A stretch of 48,443 nt of DNA from CAYJPV01 sp964396055 (GTDB lineage Bacteria; Acidobacteriota; Vicinamibacteria; Vicinamibacterales; JAKQTR01), in assembly GCA_964396055.1 (NCBI GenBank), contig CAYNDV010000020.1, positions 1 to 48,443 on the forward strand. The letters run 5' to 3'. The stretch's first letter is position 1. The number at the start of each line of letters is the position of its first letter. The notes under the pieces were generated by a model. That model worked only from the letters and a program-made list of their open reading frames with translations, was not told the DNA's origin and searched no databases. Below are positions 17,319 through 26,331 of this stretch, piece after piece. The translations under genes were made by a program, and so were the position numbers.

Positions 17319-17393
17319 CGACGGTGGTTGCCAGGCGGTAGACACTGCCTTGCCAACGGCCCAACGGCCGACCGCCTGTTTCCGAGCCGAGCC

Positions 17394-18368
17394 ATGCACG
17401 TCCTGGTTGCCATCTACAGCGAGGCGCAGTCGTTCACGATGCCGGCGTCCCACGTCGACACGCTGCGGCGCATGTTTCCCGACGTGCTGTTCAGCTACGT
17501 GGACAGCGAGCCTGCCATGACGGCTGCCATCGCCGACTGCGAGGTGGCGTTCACGTCGCGGCTCACGGCCGGGGCGTTCGCCGAGGCCCGGGCGCTGCGC
17601 TGGGTCCACAGCCCGGCCGCCGGCGTGGGTGCGATGCTGTTCCCCGAGATGCGGGCGAGCGACGTCCTGGTGTCGAACTCCCGGGGCATGAATGCCCGGG
17701 CGGTGGCCGAGCACGCGCTGGCGCTGCTGTTCGCCCTGGCCCGGCGCCTGCCCGACGCCATCGGCGCCCAGCGGCGGGGGCAGTGGATCCAGGACGACCT
17801 GTCGGGCCTGCCCACCCTGCAGGGTCGGACCATGGGCATCGTCGGCCTGGGCGCGATAGGCGCGCGGCTCGCCCACATGGCGGCCGGCCTCGGCATGCGG
17901 GTCATTGCCACCCGCCGCGACGTGAAAGCCGAACGCGACCCCCACGTGGCCGACGTGATGGCGCCGCAGGACCTGCCCAGGCTCCTGGCCGAGGCGGACG
18001 TGGTGGTGCTGGCCGCGCCGCTGACGGAGGACACCCGGGAACTCATCGGGGCGGCCGAGCTGGCCCGGATGAAACCGACCGCCTGGCTGATCAACGTGGC
18101 CCGCGGCAAGCTCGTCCGGGAAAGCGACCTGGCGGCGGCGTTGGAGGCGGGGGCCCTGGCCGGCGCGGGCCTGGATGTGTTCGCCCACGAGCCGCTTGCC
18201 GCTTCCAGCCCGCTCTGGGGGCTGCCCAACGTCATCATCACGCCACACGTGGCCGGGTTCCGGGAGGACTACTGGGAGGCCGCCATCGAGCTGTTCGGCG
18301 AGAACCTGCGCCGGTACCGGGCCGGCTGGCCGCTGCTCAACCTCGTCGACAAGGCGGCGGGCTACTGA
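17394..18368 (+). CDS. D-isomer-specific 2-hydroxyacid dehydrogenase
   Basis: A 324-residue NAD(P)-dependent dehydrogenase of the D-2-hydroxyacid family. The nucleotide-binding fold is at about 140-175 (GRTMGIVGLGAIGARLA). The catalytic Arg is in NVARGKLV, the Glu in GAGLDVFAHEPL and the His in NVIITPHVAG. Substrate not predictable; the glyoxylate/hydroxypyruvate-reductase-like subgroup is likely. I chose the ATG at 17394 (MHVLVAIYSEAQ); an in-frame ATG at 17328 would add 22 residues that are encoded in repeat-derived sequence. A heptamer array follows. Confidence 0.9.
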   Translation: MHVLVAIYSEAQSFTMPASHVDTLRRMFPDVLFSYVDSEPAMTAAIADCEVAFTSRLTAGAFAEARALRWVHSPAAGVGAMLFPEMRASDVLVSNSRGMNARAVAEHALALLFALARRLPDAIGAQRRGQWIQDDLSGLPTLQGRTMGIVGLGAIGARLAHMAAGLGMRVIATRRDVKAERDPHVADVMAPQDLPRLLAEADVVVLAAPLTEDTRELIGAAELARMKPTAWLINVARGKLVRESDLAAALEAGALAGAGLDVFAHEPLAASSPLWGLPNVIITPHVAGFREDYWEAAIELFGENLRRYRAGWPLLNLVDKAAGY

Positions 18369-18374
18369 AGCCAA

Positions 18375-18424
18375 CCCCACGCCCCATGTCCCACGTCCCA
18401 TGTCCCATGCCCCCACGCCCCCTG
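18375..18424 (+). repeat. Heptamer array (CCCCACG/TCCCATG type)
   Basis: CCCCACG, CCCCATG, TCCCACG, TCCCATG, TCCCATG are in phase, then one 8-mer (CCCCCACG) and CCCCCTG. C-rich counterpart of the G-rich units elsewhere. Confidence 0.82.
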
Positions 18425-18478
18425 TAAGTGATTGACTGCCAGCCTTCCGACGCACTACCGTATAGCGTTCGCCCGACA

Positions 18479-20274
18479 ATGACCTTGCCGGACCACACTC
18501 TCGCCACCGTGAAGACCCTCGCCGACCTGCCATTTCACGTGGCAGCCCGGCACGCACGCCCCGCCCGCATCAGGCGCTGTGTGGGCGATCGCTACGTCGA
18601 TTTGTCCAGCCAGGAGTTCCTGGACCGTATCCGCTGGTTCAGCCTGGGGTTACAGGCGCTCGGCCTGTCCCGCGGCGACCGGGCCGGCATCGTCTGCGAA
18701 AGCCGGCCGGAGTGGTCGATTGCGGACCTGGCCTTCCTGACCGCCGGGGCGATCACGGTGCCGGTTTACCCGACGCTGTCGGCCAACCAGACGCAGTTCA
18801 TCCTGGCCGATGCCGACGCCACCGTCGTCGTGGTGTCCGACGACGTCCAACTGGCGAAACTGCTCGAGATCGTGCCCGAACTGCCGACGATCAAGGCGGT
18901 GGTGGTCATCGCGCCCGGGGCGGCGGTCGAACCCGGTGAGCGGCGGCCCGTTCCGGTGCTGTCGATGCAGGAGGTGGAGACGGCGGGGCGGCGGCGGCTG
19001 GCCGACGAACCTGGCCTGGACGCCGCGTACCGGGCCGGTGCGGCGTCACTCGACCCGGCCGATGTCGCCACGATCATCTACACGTCGGGCACGACCGGCA
19101 CGCCGAAGGGCGTCGTCCTCACGCACGCCAACATCCTGTCGAACCTCGTGGCCGCCAATGAGGTCCTCGGGGTGGCTGAAGGGGACCTGGCCCTGTCGTT
19201 CCTGCCCCTCAGCCATACCTTCGAGCGCCTGGCCCTGTATCTGTTCCTGCACTGCGGCGCGACGGTGGTGTTTGCCGAGTCGCTCCTGACAGTGGCCCGG
19301 GACCTCGAGCGCGTCGGGCCGACCATCATGACGGGCGTGCCGCGCGTGTACGAGAAGTACCACGCGGCGGTGCTCGACAAGGTGCGCCAGTCGCCGGCGA
19401 TCCGGCGCGGGTTGTTTCACTGGGCGCTCGGCGTCGGGACCGCCATCGCCCGTGCCACGCTGGCTGGCCAAGCAGCGCCGTGGTGGGCGAAGCTGCAGGC
19501 GCCGCTGGCCGACGCGCTCGTGTGGCGCAAGGTCCGCGCCCGGACCGGCGGCCGGATGCGCATCATGGTGTCGGGCAGTGCGCCGCTGGCGCGGACCACC
19601 GCGGAGTTCTTCTTCGCGATGGGCATGCCCATCTACGAGGGGTACGGCCTCACCGAAACCTCACCCGTGCTGACGATCAATCCCCCGTGGGCGCCGCGGC
19701 TGGGGAAGGTGGGGAAGGCGGTATCGGGGGTCGAGCTGCGCATCGCGGCCGACGGCGAGATCCTCGCCCGCGGCCCGAATGTCATGCAGGGGTACTACAA
19801 GCGGCCCGACGAGACGGCGGCCGTGCTCGTGGACGGATGGTTCCACACGGGCGACGTCGGCGTGATCGACGCCGATGGGTACCTGGCCATCACCGACCGC
19901 AAGAAGGACCTGATCGTCACGTCCGGCGGCAAGAACATCGCGCCGCAGCCGATCGAGCAGCGCATCAAGCAGAGCCCGCTCGTGGCGGAAGCTATCCTGG
20001 TGGGAGACCGGCGCAAGTTCCCGGTGGCGCTGATCATCCCGAACTTTCTGGAATTGCGGGCCCGGCTGGGCGGCGACGCCGCCACCGGCAGCCATGACGT
20101 GCTGGTGCAGCGGGCGGACGTGCAGGAGATCTACCAGGCGATCATCGACGCCATCAACACGGACCTGGCCCAGTTCGAGCGAATCAAGCGCCTGGCGGTT
20201 CTGCCCACCGAGATCAGCATCGAAGGCGGCGAACTGACGCCCACGATGAAGCTGCGCCGGAAGATCATCGAAGA
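18479..20274 (+). CDS. fadD: Long-chain fatty-acid CoA ligase (3' end lost in scaffold gap)
   Basis: An AMP-forming acyl-CoA synthetase of the FadD15/long-chain type. The ATP-binding motif YTSGTTGTPKGVVLTH is at about 200-215, followed by FLPLSHTFERL, the linker motif YEGYGLTETSP, GWFHTGDVG and the C-terminal DRKKDLIVTSGGKNIAP. It activates fatty acids for beta-oxidation or lipid synthesis. I use the ATG at 18479 (MTLPDHTLATV); the in-frame ATG at 18428 lacks support. TTGACT at 18432-18437 may be a -35. The sequence runs into Ns after KLRRKIIE, so only about 15-25 residues and the stop are missing. Confidence 0.93.
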
Positions 20275-20374
20275 NNNNNNNNNNNNNNNNNNNNNNNNNN
20301 NNNNNNNNNNNNNNNNNNNNNNNNNNNNNNNNNNNNNNNNNNNNNNNNNNNNNNNNNNNNNNNNNNNNNNNNNN
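20275..20374. other. Scaffold gap (100 N)
   Basis: Exactly 100 Ns, the conventional filler for a gap of unknown size. It hides the end of the acyl-CoA ligase and the end of signal peptidase I, which meet tail to tail. Any frame read across it is meaningless. Confidence 0.99.
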
Positions 20375-21036
20375 AGCGTCGCCTCGGGCAGCGGCCACCA
20401 GCGCACCAGCACCTTGCCGATGATGTACTTCTTGGGCACCAGCCCCCAATGGCGGCTGTCGGAGCTGTTGTTGCGGTGGTCGCCCATGACGAAGTAGTAC
20501 CCCTCCGAAATCATCTGGGGGCCCCAGTCGTCGTGGCTGCGGTACTCGCTCGGCACGTACTCGTCGTCGAGCGGGATGTCGTTGACGTACACCCGGCCGT
20601 CCACGATGCGGACCGTGTCGCCTTCCTCCGCGATGACCCGCTTCACGAACGACTTGTCGGGGTTCACCGGGTAGTAGAGCATGACGATGTCGCCGCGCCG
20701 GGGCGCGCCGAGCCGGTAAATCAGCTTGTTGACGATCAGCCGGTCCTGGTCCTGGAGGGTCGGCGCCATGCTCTGTCCTTCGACCCGCGCCACCTGGAAC
20801 CCGAACGTCACGATGAGCGTGGCGTAGACCGCGGCCGATGCCAGGGTGCGGACCCAGGCCAGCAGCTCTTCACGGACCACGGCCCAGCGGGAGGGGCGGG
20901 GTGCGGCGGCCGGGCGCGCCGCCACGGGCGCGGGGGCCGGCCCCGACAGGATGGGTTGTCCCGCCGGATCGGTCAGCGGCGCCGCCGCGTCGACCGCTGC
21001 CAGGGGGCCGGCGACTTCGGCAGCCCCGGGGGCCAT
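20375..21036 (-). CDS. lepB: Signal peptidase I (3' end in scaffold gap)
   Basis: Type I leader peptidase, which cuts signal peptides at the outer face of the membrane. Visible boxes: the Ser nucleophile in VEGQSMAPTLQDQDRLIVNK, the general-base Lys in KSFVKRVIAEEGDTV, and GDHRNNSSDSRHWG. One N-terminal membrane helix (AAVYATLIVTFGFQV) is preceded by an unusual cytosolic extension of about 60 residues, rich in Ala and Pro. The start at 21036 lies 17 bases after the stop of the response regulator gene upstream on the same strand, so it is probably the third gene of that operon. The last residues, past WWPLPEAT, are lost in the gap. Confidence 0.93.
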
Positions 21037-21053
21037 CGTGAGGGGAGCGTCGC

Positions 21054-21827
21054 CTACAGGCGCAGGTAGTCCCGCAACCGCTTGGTCTGCGTCCGGCTGA
21101 CGGGAATCTCCGTGCCCTTCGCGTCCTTCATCCTCAGGATGTAGTTCCTGCTGAACCAAGGGACGATCTCCTTGATCTTGTTGATGTTGACCAGGTGCGA
21201 CCGGTGGACCCGCCAGAACACCGTCGGGTCCAGCCTGGCCTGCAGGTCGTCCAGCGTCCGGTAGTTGGACGTGCCCGCCACCTGGCCGGTCACCACATGT
21301 ATTGTATCGCCTTCCAGCGACGCGAAGATCAGGTCGTCGGTCTGGACCAGGAGCAGGCGGTCTCCCACCTTGACGGCCAGTTGATCGCGGTGCTGCTGCC
21401 GCCCGGCCACCATCCCGAGCAGCCGCTCGAGGCGGTCGTCGGGCGGCTGGTCCACGTTCAGCCACCGGGTCAGGCGCTGAACGGTGAGCGCCAGGCGCTG
21501 TTGCTCGACGGGCTTGAGCAGGTAGTCCACCGCACTTACTTCGAAGGCATCGATGGCGTACTGGTCGAAGGCCGTCACGAACACCACGTTGGTCGGCACC
21601 CCGCGTTCCAGGAGCAGGCGGGCCACCTCGAAGCCGCTGAGACCCGGCATCTGGACGTCCAGGAAGGCGGCATGGGGCCGGCTGGCCTCGATCACGGCCA
21701 GGGCCTCCACGCCGTTGTCCGCCTGGCCGACCACCTCGACGCCTCCGACTTCGCCGAGGAGGTAGCAGATCTCCTCGCGCGCGTGCACTTCATCGTCCGC
21801 GACGACGGCCTGGAGGATGGTGTTCAT
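21054..21827 (-). CDS. LytTR-family response regulator
   Basis: A 257-residue regulator. The receiver domain (1-120) has Asp-Asp at 11-12, the phosphoacceptor Asp57 (AAFLDVQMPG) and Lys105 (YLLKP). The C-terminal LytTR DNA-binding domain (about 150-255) ends RVHRSHLVNINKIKEIVPW and PVSRTQTKRLRDYL. LytTR proteins bind paired direct repeats upstream of target genes. The start overlaps the kinase stop by ATGA (21824-21827), so the two are a cognate pair; signal peptidase I follows 17 bases later. Confidence 0.93.
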   Translation of the reverse strand: MNTILQAVVADDEVHAREEICYLLGEVGGVEVVGQADNGVEALAVIEASRPHAAFLDVQMPGLSGFEVARLLLERGVPTNVVFVTAFDQYAIDAFEVSAVDYLLKPVEQQRLALTVQRLTRWLNVDQPPDDRLERLLGMVAGRQQHRDQLAVKVGDRLLLVQTDDLIFASLEGDTIHVVTGQVAGTSNYRTLDDLQARLDPTVFWRVHRSHLVNINKIKEIVPWFSRNYILRMKDAKGTEIPVSRTQTKRLRDYLRL

Positions 21828-23143
21828 TCGGTGATCCGCTCCCCGCGGGCGGCTCGCGGGATCTCGATTCGCGCACGCGTGCCCTGGCCGGGCGCGCTGC
21901 TGAGGCGCAGCGTGGCGCGCGACGCGTAGATGACCCGGAGCCGTTCGTCCACGTTGCTGAGGCCGATGCCCTCGGCGAGGGCCACCTGGAGGCGTTCGGA
22001 GGACATGCCGAGGCCGTTGTCCTCGACCTCGATCACGACGTGGGGGCCCTCGATCCGCGTCCGGATGAGCACGCGGCCACCGCCGACCTTGGGCGCCAGG
22101 CCGTGCTTGATGGCGTTCTCGACGACGGGTTGCAGCAGCATGCTGGGCACCGGTGTGTCGAGCGTTTCGGGGGCGATGTCCTTCTCGACGGTGAGCTGCG
22201 GGCCGAAGCGCACCACCTCGATATCCAGGTATTCATCCACCGACGCGAGTTCTTCCCGGAGGGCCACGAAATCGTCCTGACTCCTGAGGAGACGACGCAG
22301 GAGGTTGGAGAGTTTCAGGATCAGCATGCGGGCTGTTTCCGGCCGGGTGCGGATGAGCGACGAGATCGAGGCCAGGGTGTTGAAGAGGAAATGGGGGTTG
22401 ATCTGCCGCGACAGGCCGTCGAGCCGCGCCTGGAGCAGCAGTTGCTCCTGCTCGCGCACGAGGTGCTCGACGCGCGCGGTGTTCCAGATCTTGATCGGGG
22501 TCGCCACGCACATGACGGCGGCCAGCCACTCCACGGCGGTGGTGGCCAGGGAGTGGGGCGGCAGGATGAACAGGCGCGCGGGCCACCGCAGGCCGATGGC
22601 CTGCCGGATGATCTCGAGGCCGATGATGGCGGCCATGAAGATCACCTGCCACTCGACGGTGAGGCGGGTCACCATGCGCCACAGGTGCCGCGGCAGGTCC
22701 CAGAAGACCAGCGGCGAGAACGTCCAGATGGTCTCCTTCGGGCACGCCTCGCGCAGGCCGCCTCCGGCGAAGCCGCAGCCGATGGCGAAGGGGAGGGCGG
22801 CGAACTCGCCGGCGACGAAGGCGGGGGCGCCGATGAGCAGGCCCACGAGGGCCCCGGCCCAGGGGCCGGTGACGAGCCCGGCGAGAAACGCGCCTTCGAG
22901 CGTCAGGTCGGCGGCCTTGTAGCCGAGCAGCAGGCGGGCGCCCACGCCGGCCGCCAGCGTGGCCCCGAGGCCGAAGGCGAAGAAGAGGCGCATGGCCCAA
23001 TCGCGCCGCTCGTGAATCAGGAGATCCCGGAACCGCCGATACCGGACCAGCATCGTCGTCAGGATCGACATGACGGCGACTTTGACGAACAACGTCGTCA
23101 CCAGGTACTGCTGGGCCGTGAGAAACTGCGGGTCCTGAGCCAA
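21824..23143 (-). CDS. LytS/YehU-type sensor histidine kinase
   Basis: A membrane sensor kinase with an N-terminal block of several hydrophobic helices resembling 5TM-Lyt sensors (about 15-215). The His_kinase domain has its phosphoacceptor in QINPHFLFNTLASISSLIR, followed by a HATPase domain (VVENAIKHGL, EVEDNGLGM, GIGLSNVDERL). Partner of the LytTR regulator it overlaps. Start choice: a frame open from TTG 23170 lies between the -35 and -10 of a strong promoter, so it cannot be the start of that transcript. I prefer TTG 23143 (residues LAQDPQFL), seven bases after the -10, with GTG or ATG codons further in as alternatives. Confidence 0.87.
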   Translation of the reverse strand: MAQDPQFLTAQQYLVTTLFVKVAVMSILTTMLVRYRRFRDLLIHERRDWAMRLFFAFGLGATLAAGVGARLLLGYKAADLTLEGAFLAGLVTGPWAGALVGLLIGAPAFVAGEFAALPFAIGCGFAGGGLREACPKETIWTFSPLVFWDLPRHLWRMVTRLTVEWQVIFMAAIIGLEIIRQAIGLRWPARLFILPPHSLATTAVEWLAAVMCVATPIKIWNTARVEHLVREQEQLLLQARLDGLSRQINPHFLFNTLASISSLIRTRPETARMLILKLSNLLRRLLRSQDDFVALREELASVDEYLDIEVVRFGPQLTVEKDIAPETLDTPVPSMLLQPVVENAIKHGLAPKVGGGRVLIRTRIEGPHVVIEVEDNGLGMSSERLQVALAEGIGLSNVDERLRVIYASRATLRLSSAPGQGTRARIEIPRAARGERITE

Positions 23144-23150
23144 GAGTACG

Positions 23151-23180
23151 ACTATAGCGGCCGCTCTCAAAGGCTGTCAA
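23151..23180 (-). promoter_or_regulatory. Sigma-70-type promoter of the LytS/LytR/lepB operon
   Basis: On the minus strand a perfect TTGACA (23180-23175) and TATAGT (23156-23151) are 18 bases apart. The predicted transcription start is near 23144, next to the preferred TTG start codon. Confidence 0.78.
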
Positions 23181-23197
23181 ACCGCTGACAGGCGGCA

Positions 23198-23206
23198 TGT
23201 TATGAT
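23198..23206 (+). promoter_or_regulatory. Extended -10 promoter for the NuoI-like gene
   Basis: TGT directly precedes TATGAT (23201-23206), an extended -10 arrangement, with no good -35. It is divergent from, and about 20 bases away from, the LytS promoter. The leader would be about 58 nt. Confidence 0.5.
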
Positions 23207-23270
23207 GGCGGAGACAGGTGTTCCCGGGGGCCAAGCGGGGCGCCTTACCCTGGCGCGGAAGGATGACGGC

Positions 23271-23705
23271 ATGATTCGCCCGTTCCTTGTCGGATTTGCG
23301 ACGACGCTCCGGCATTTTTTCAAGAAGCCGATCACGGTCAACTACCCGGCCGAGAAGGTCCCGGTCTTTCCGAAGTACCGGGGCAAACAGGTGTTGATGC
23401 GCGACGAGAACGGCCTGGAGAAGTGCGTCGCGTGCGGGTTGTGTTCGGTGGCGTGCCCGGCCGATGCGATCTACCTGGAGGCGGCCGAGAACGACGGGTC
23501 CGTGGCGGCCGGGCCGCGGTACGCGAAGACCTACCAGATCCACAAGACCCGCTGCATCTTCTGCGGTTACTGCGAAGAGGCCTGCCCGGTGTCGGCGATC
23601 TTCATGGGCAAGGACTACGAGCTGGCGGTGTACAGCAAGCAGGACTTCATCTGGGACAAGCAGGACCTGCTCGTCCCGCAGGGTGCGGCTCCGGCCGCGC
23701 GCTGA
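23271..23705 (+). CDS. nuoI: NuoI-like 2x[4Fe-4S] ferredoxin subunit
   Basis: A 144-residue protein with the short N-terminal NuoI extension (FATTLRHFFKKPITVNYP) and two 4Fe-4S motifs, CVACGLCSVACP and CIFCGYCEEACP. In complex I, NuoI carries clusters N6a and N6b between the peripheral and membrane arms. No other nuo gene lies in this window, so it is either a subunit encoded apart from its complex or a second copy. The ATG at 23271 has GGAAGGA at 23257-23263; the frame opens at 23202 but that start lies inside the promoter. It heads a same-strand run of three closely spaced genes. Confidence 0.87.
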   Translation: MIRPFLVGFATTLRHFFKKPITVNYPAEKVPVFPKYRGKQVLMRDENGLEKCVACGLCSVACPADAIYLEAAENDGSVAAGPRYAKTYQIHKTRCIFCGYCEEACPVSAIFMGKDYELAVYSKQDFIWDKQDLLVPQGAAPAAR

Positions 23706-23714
23706 GCGCCGGCC

Positions 23715-24413
23715 ATGCAGCTGGGCGCTCTGGGCGACGTCCACGGGGATTTCGCGTCGGTGCGCACCATCATGGCGCGGCACCCCGGGATCCGCGCGTG
23801 GGTGTCGGTGGGCGACCTGGGCGGCGCCGAGGGCGAGTACGAGTCGCCGCCGAGCCCGCTCTACTGGATCAAGGGCAACAACGACAACCTCGAGTACATC
23901 GCGCAGATGCACGCGGGCCGGGCGCCGCTCGCGAATCTCCACTTCATGCCCAACGGCATCCCGTTCCGGGTGGGCGGCGTGCGCGTGGTGGGGCTCGGCG
24001 GCACCTTCGCGCCGACCTGGTACGAGAAGCTGCCGGGCGACCTGCCGAAGTCGCGGTCGCTCGCGCCGGCGGACCGGCCGTTTCCGCCCCTGGGCCGTGA
24101 CGACAAGCGGCGGCACTTCGTGCGGGCCGAGGTGGAGGCCTGCCGGCGGCTGACGAACATCGACGTGTTCCTCTCTCACGAGGCCGCGCGGCCGTTCCAC
24201 CTGGAGGTGCGGGGCCGGCGGCAGGACGTGGGGAAGACGCCCATCAACGAAGTGCTCGTCGCGCTGCGTCCGCGCCTGCACCTGTCCGGCCACCACCACG
24301 TCTACGACGATGCGGTCCGGCAGGGCGTGCGGTCGATCGGCCTCGATCCGGTGGGGGTGTCGTACCTCGTGATCGACCTCGACACCTGGAAGTACGAGCG
24401 GTTGGAGACCTAG
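23715..24413 (+). CDS. Calcineurin-like metallophosphoesterase
   Basis: A 232-residue protein with the full set of metallophosphoesterase motifs: GDVHGD (7-12), GDLGG, GNND, SHE and GHHH near the C-terminus. These place two metal ions for phosphodiester or phosphomonoester cleavage. The WIKGNNDN form and compact size recall the Dbr1/lariat-type and related small phosphoesterases, but the substrate cannot be told. No signal peptide. It starts nine bases after the nuoI-like stop and ends two bases before the next start, so it is in the same operon. Confidence 0.85.
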   Translation: MQLGALGDVHGDFASVRTIMARHPGIRAWVSVGDLGGAEGEYESPPSPLYWIKGNNDNLEYIAQMHAGRAPLANLHFMPNGIPFRVGGVRVVGLGGTFAPTWYEKLPGDLPKSRSLAPADRPFPPLGRDDKRRHFVRAEVEACRRLTNIDVFLSHEAARPFHLEVRGRRQDVGKTPINEVLVALRPRLHLSGHHHVYDDAVRQGVRSIGLDPVGVSYLVIDLDTWKYERLET

Positions 24414-24415
24414 CC

Positions 24416-26269
24416 GTGCCGTTGCCGCCCTTTCTCGACGCCCTCGATGCCCGCGTGCTGGTGTGCGACGGGGCCATGGGGACGCGCCTCTATTCGAAGG
24501 GCGTCTTCGTCAACCGGTGTTTCGACGGGTTGAACCTGACGCAGCCGGACCTCGTGGCCGAGGTGCACCTCGAATACGTGCGGGCGGGCGCGGACGTCAT
24601 CGAGACCAACACGTTCGGCGCCAACCGGGTCAAGCTGGCCACCTTCGGCCTGGCCGACAAGCTGCACGCGATCAACGTGCAGGGCGCGCGTATCGCCCGC
24701 CACGCGGCCCGCGAACAGGCCTACGTGGCCGGTGCCATCGGGCCGCTGGGCATCCGGATCGAGCCCTGGGGCCGCATGGGCACCGACGAGGCGCAGGAGC
24801 GGTTCCGCGAACAGGCGCAGGCGCTGCTCGACGGCGGCGTGGACCTGTTCGTGATCGAGACGTTCCGGGACGTGAACGAGATCCGCGCGGCGGTGGCCGC
24901 GGTGCGCAGCCTGTGCGCGCTGCCGATCGTGGCGCAGATGACGACGGAGGAGGACGGGCAGAGCCTGGACGGCACGCCGCCCGAGGAGTTCACGCCGGCC
25001 CTGGAGGCGACGGGCGCCGACGTCATCGGCTTGAACTGCAGCGTGGGCCCGGCGCCGTTGCTCGAGGCGCTGGAGCGGATGGCGGGCGTGACGCAGGCCC
25101 GCCTCTCGGCGCAGCCCAACGCCGGCAAGCCGCGGGACATCGAGGGGCGGACGATTTACCTGAGTTCGCCCGAGTACCTGGCGTCCTACGCGCGCCGGTT
25201 CATCCAGCAGGGCGTGCGGCTGATCGGCGGGTGCTGCGGCACCACGCCGGAGCACATCCGGCAGATCAAGGCGGCGGTGCGGGCGCTGGCGCCGTCCAGC
25301 GACCGCGTGGCGCCGCTCGCCGGTGCCAGTGCGGCACCGACGCCCGTGCACGCGCCGGTCGTGCCGCCGACGCCCGTGGCGCAGAAGTCGCGCCTGGCGT
25401 CGTCGCTGGCCCGGGGCAAGTTCGTCGCCGTGGCCGAACTGACGCCGCCGCGCGGCCACGAGTGCGGCGTGCTGCTGGAGCGCGCCCGGACGCTGAAGAT
25501 CCGCGGCATCGACGCCATCAACATCCCCGACAGCCCCCGGCTGCGGGCGTCTACGAGCGCCCTGGCCGCGGCCGTGCTGATCGAGCAGCAGGCCGGCGTC
25601 GAGACGCTGCTGCACTACACGTGCCGCGATCGCAACCTGCTGGGCATGCAGTCGGACCTGCTGGGCGCCCATGCCATGGGCCTGCGCAACCTGCTGGTGA
25701 CCACCGGCAACCCTCCCATCGTCGGCGACTACCCGCGGGCGACCGGCGTCTTCGACGTGGACGCCATCGGCCTGGCCAATGTCGTGAACCGCTTGAACCA
25801 CGGCCTCGACGTCGGCGGCGCCGCCATCGGCGTCCCCACGGCGTTTCACCTGGGTGTGGTCGTCAACCCGACGGCGCTCGACCTCGAACTCGAACTGCGC
25901 CGGTTCGCCTACAAGGTGGAGGCGGGAGCCGAGTTCGCGGTGACGCACCCGGTGTTCGACCCGGAGGCCCTCCGGACGTTCCTGGGGCGGGTCGGCGCCA
26001 GCCGGGTGCCGATCGTCGCTGGCGTGTGGGTCTTCGATTCGCTCCGCAACGCCGAGTACCTCGCCAACGAGGTGCCGGGCACGCGCGTGCCGGCTGCCCT
26101 GGTGGAGCGGATGCGCCAGGCCGACGAACGGGGCGAGGCGCTGGACGAAGGCGTGGCAATTGCCCGGGAACTCGCGGCCGCCATCGCGCCGGACGTGCAG
26201 GGACTGCAGGTGGGGGCCGCGGGCGGCAACCTCGAGGCCGTGCTGCGCGTATTGGAAGGCATGGCCTGA
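24416..26269 (+). CDS. Bifunctional homocysteine S-methyltransferase / methylenetetrahydrofolate reductase
   Basis: A 617-residue fusion. Residues 1-300 are a homocysteine S-methyltransferase (CDGAMGTRLYSKG, ETNTFGANRVKL) with zinc ligands in GLNCSVGP and GGCCGTTPEHIRQIK. After an Ala/Pro linker (about 300-320), residues 325-617 are a methylenetetrahydrofolate reductase (VAELTPPRGHECG, the LLVTTGNPP and TAFHLGVVVNP segments). The same architecture is known as YitJ of Bacillus. It would make methyl-THF and methionine, with the methyl donor of the first domain uncertain. The start is a GTG two bases after the phosphoesterase stop. Confidence 0.92.
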   Translation: MPLPPFLDALDARVLVCDGAMGTRLYSKGVFVNRCFDGLNLTQPDLVAEVHLEYVRAGADVIETNTFGANRVKLATFGLADKLHAINVQGARIARHAAREQAYVAGAIGPLGIRIEPWGRMGTDEAQERFREQAQALLDGGVDLFVIETFRDVNEIRAAVAAVRSLCALPIVAQMTTEEDGQSLDGTPPEEFTPALEATGADVIGLNCSVGPAPLLEALERMAGVTQARLSAQPNAGKPRDIEGRTIYLSSPEYLASYARRFIQQGVRLIGGCCGTTPEHIRQIKAAVRALAPSSDRVAPLAGASAAPTPVHAPVVPPTPVAQKSRLASSLARGKFVAVAELTPPRGHECGVLLERARTLKIRGIDAINIPDSPRLRASTSALAAAVLIEQQAGVETLLHYTCRDRNLLGMQSDLLGAHAMGLRNLLVTTGNPPIVGDYPRATGVFDVDAIGLANVVNRLNHGLDVGGAAIGVPTAFHLGVVVNPTALDLELELRRFAYKVEAGAEFAVTHPVFDPEALRTFLGRVGASRVPIVAGVWVFDSLRNAEYLANEVPGTRVPAALVERMRQADERGEALDEGVAIARELAAAIAPDVQGLQVGAAGGNLEAVLRVLEGMA

Positions 26270-26275
26270 CGCGGC

Positions 26276-26305
26276 TTGCCCCGGCGGCAGGCAACGGACT
26301 ATAGT
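26276..26305 (+). promoter_or_regulatory. Sigma-70-type promoter of the methyltransferase gene
   Basis: TTGCCC (26276-26281) and TATAGT (26300-26305) are 18 bases apart, with a predicted leader of about 20 nt before the ATG at 26332. Confidence 0.6.
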
Positions 26306-26331
26306 CTCAGACTGTCTCTCGGAACCACGGT

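Noticed and set aside
17328..17393. Earlier ATG for the 2-hydroxyacid dehydrogenase
   Set aside because: The added residues come from repeat-like sequence and do not match the family N-terminus.
18428..18478. Earlier ATG for the acyl-CoA ligase
   Set aside because: It overlaps the putative -35 (TTGACT) and adds residues with no family match.
20131..21465. A long minus-strand frame running through the N gap and joining lepB with sequence on both sides
   Set aside because: It crosses Ns and overlaps the acyl-CoA ligase; the true lepB starts at 21036 and its end is hidden.
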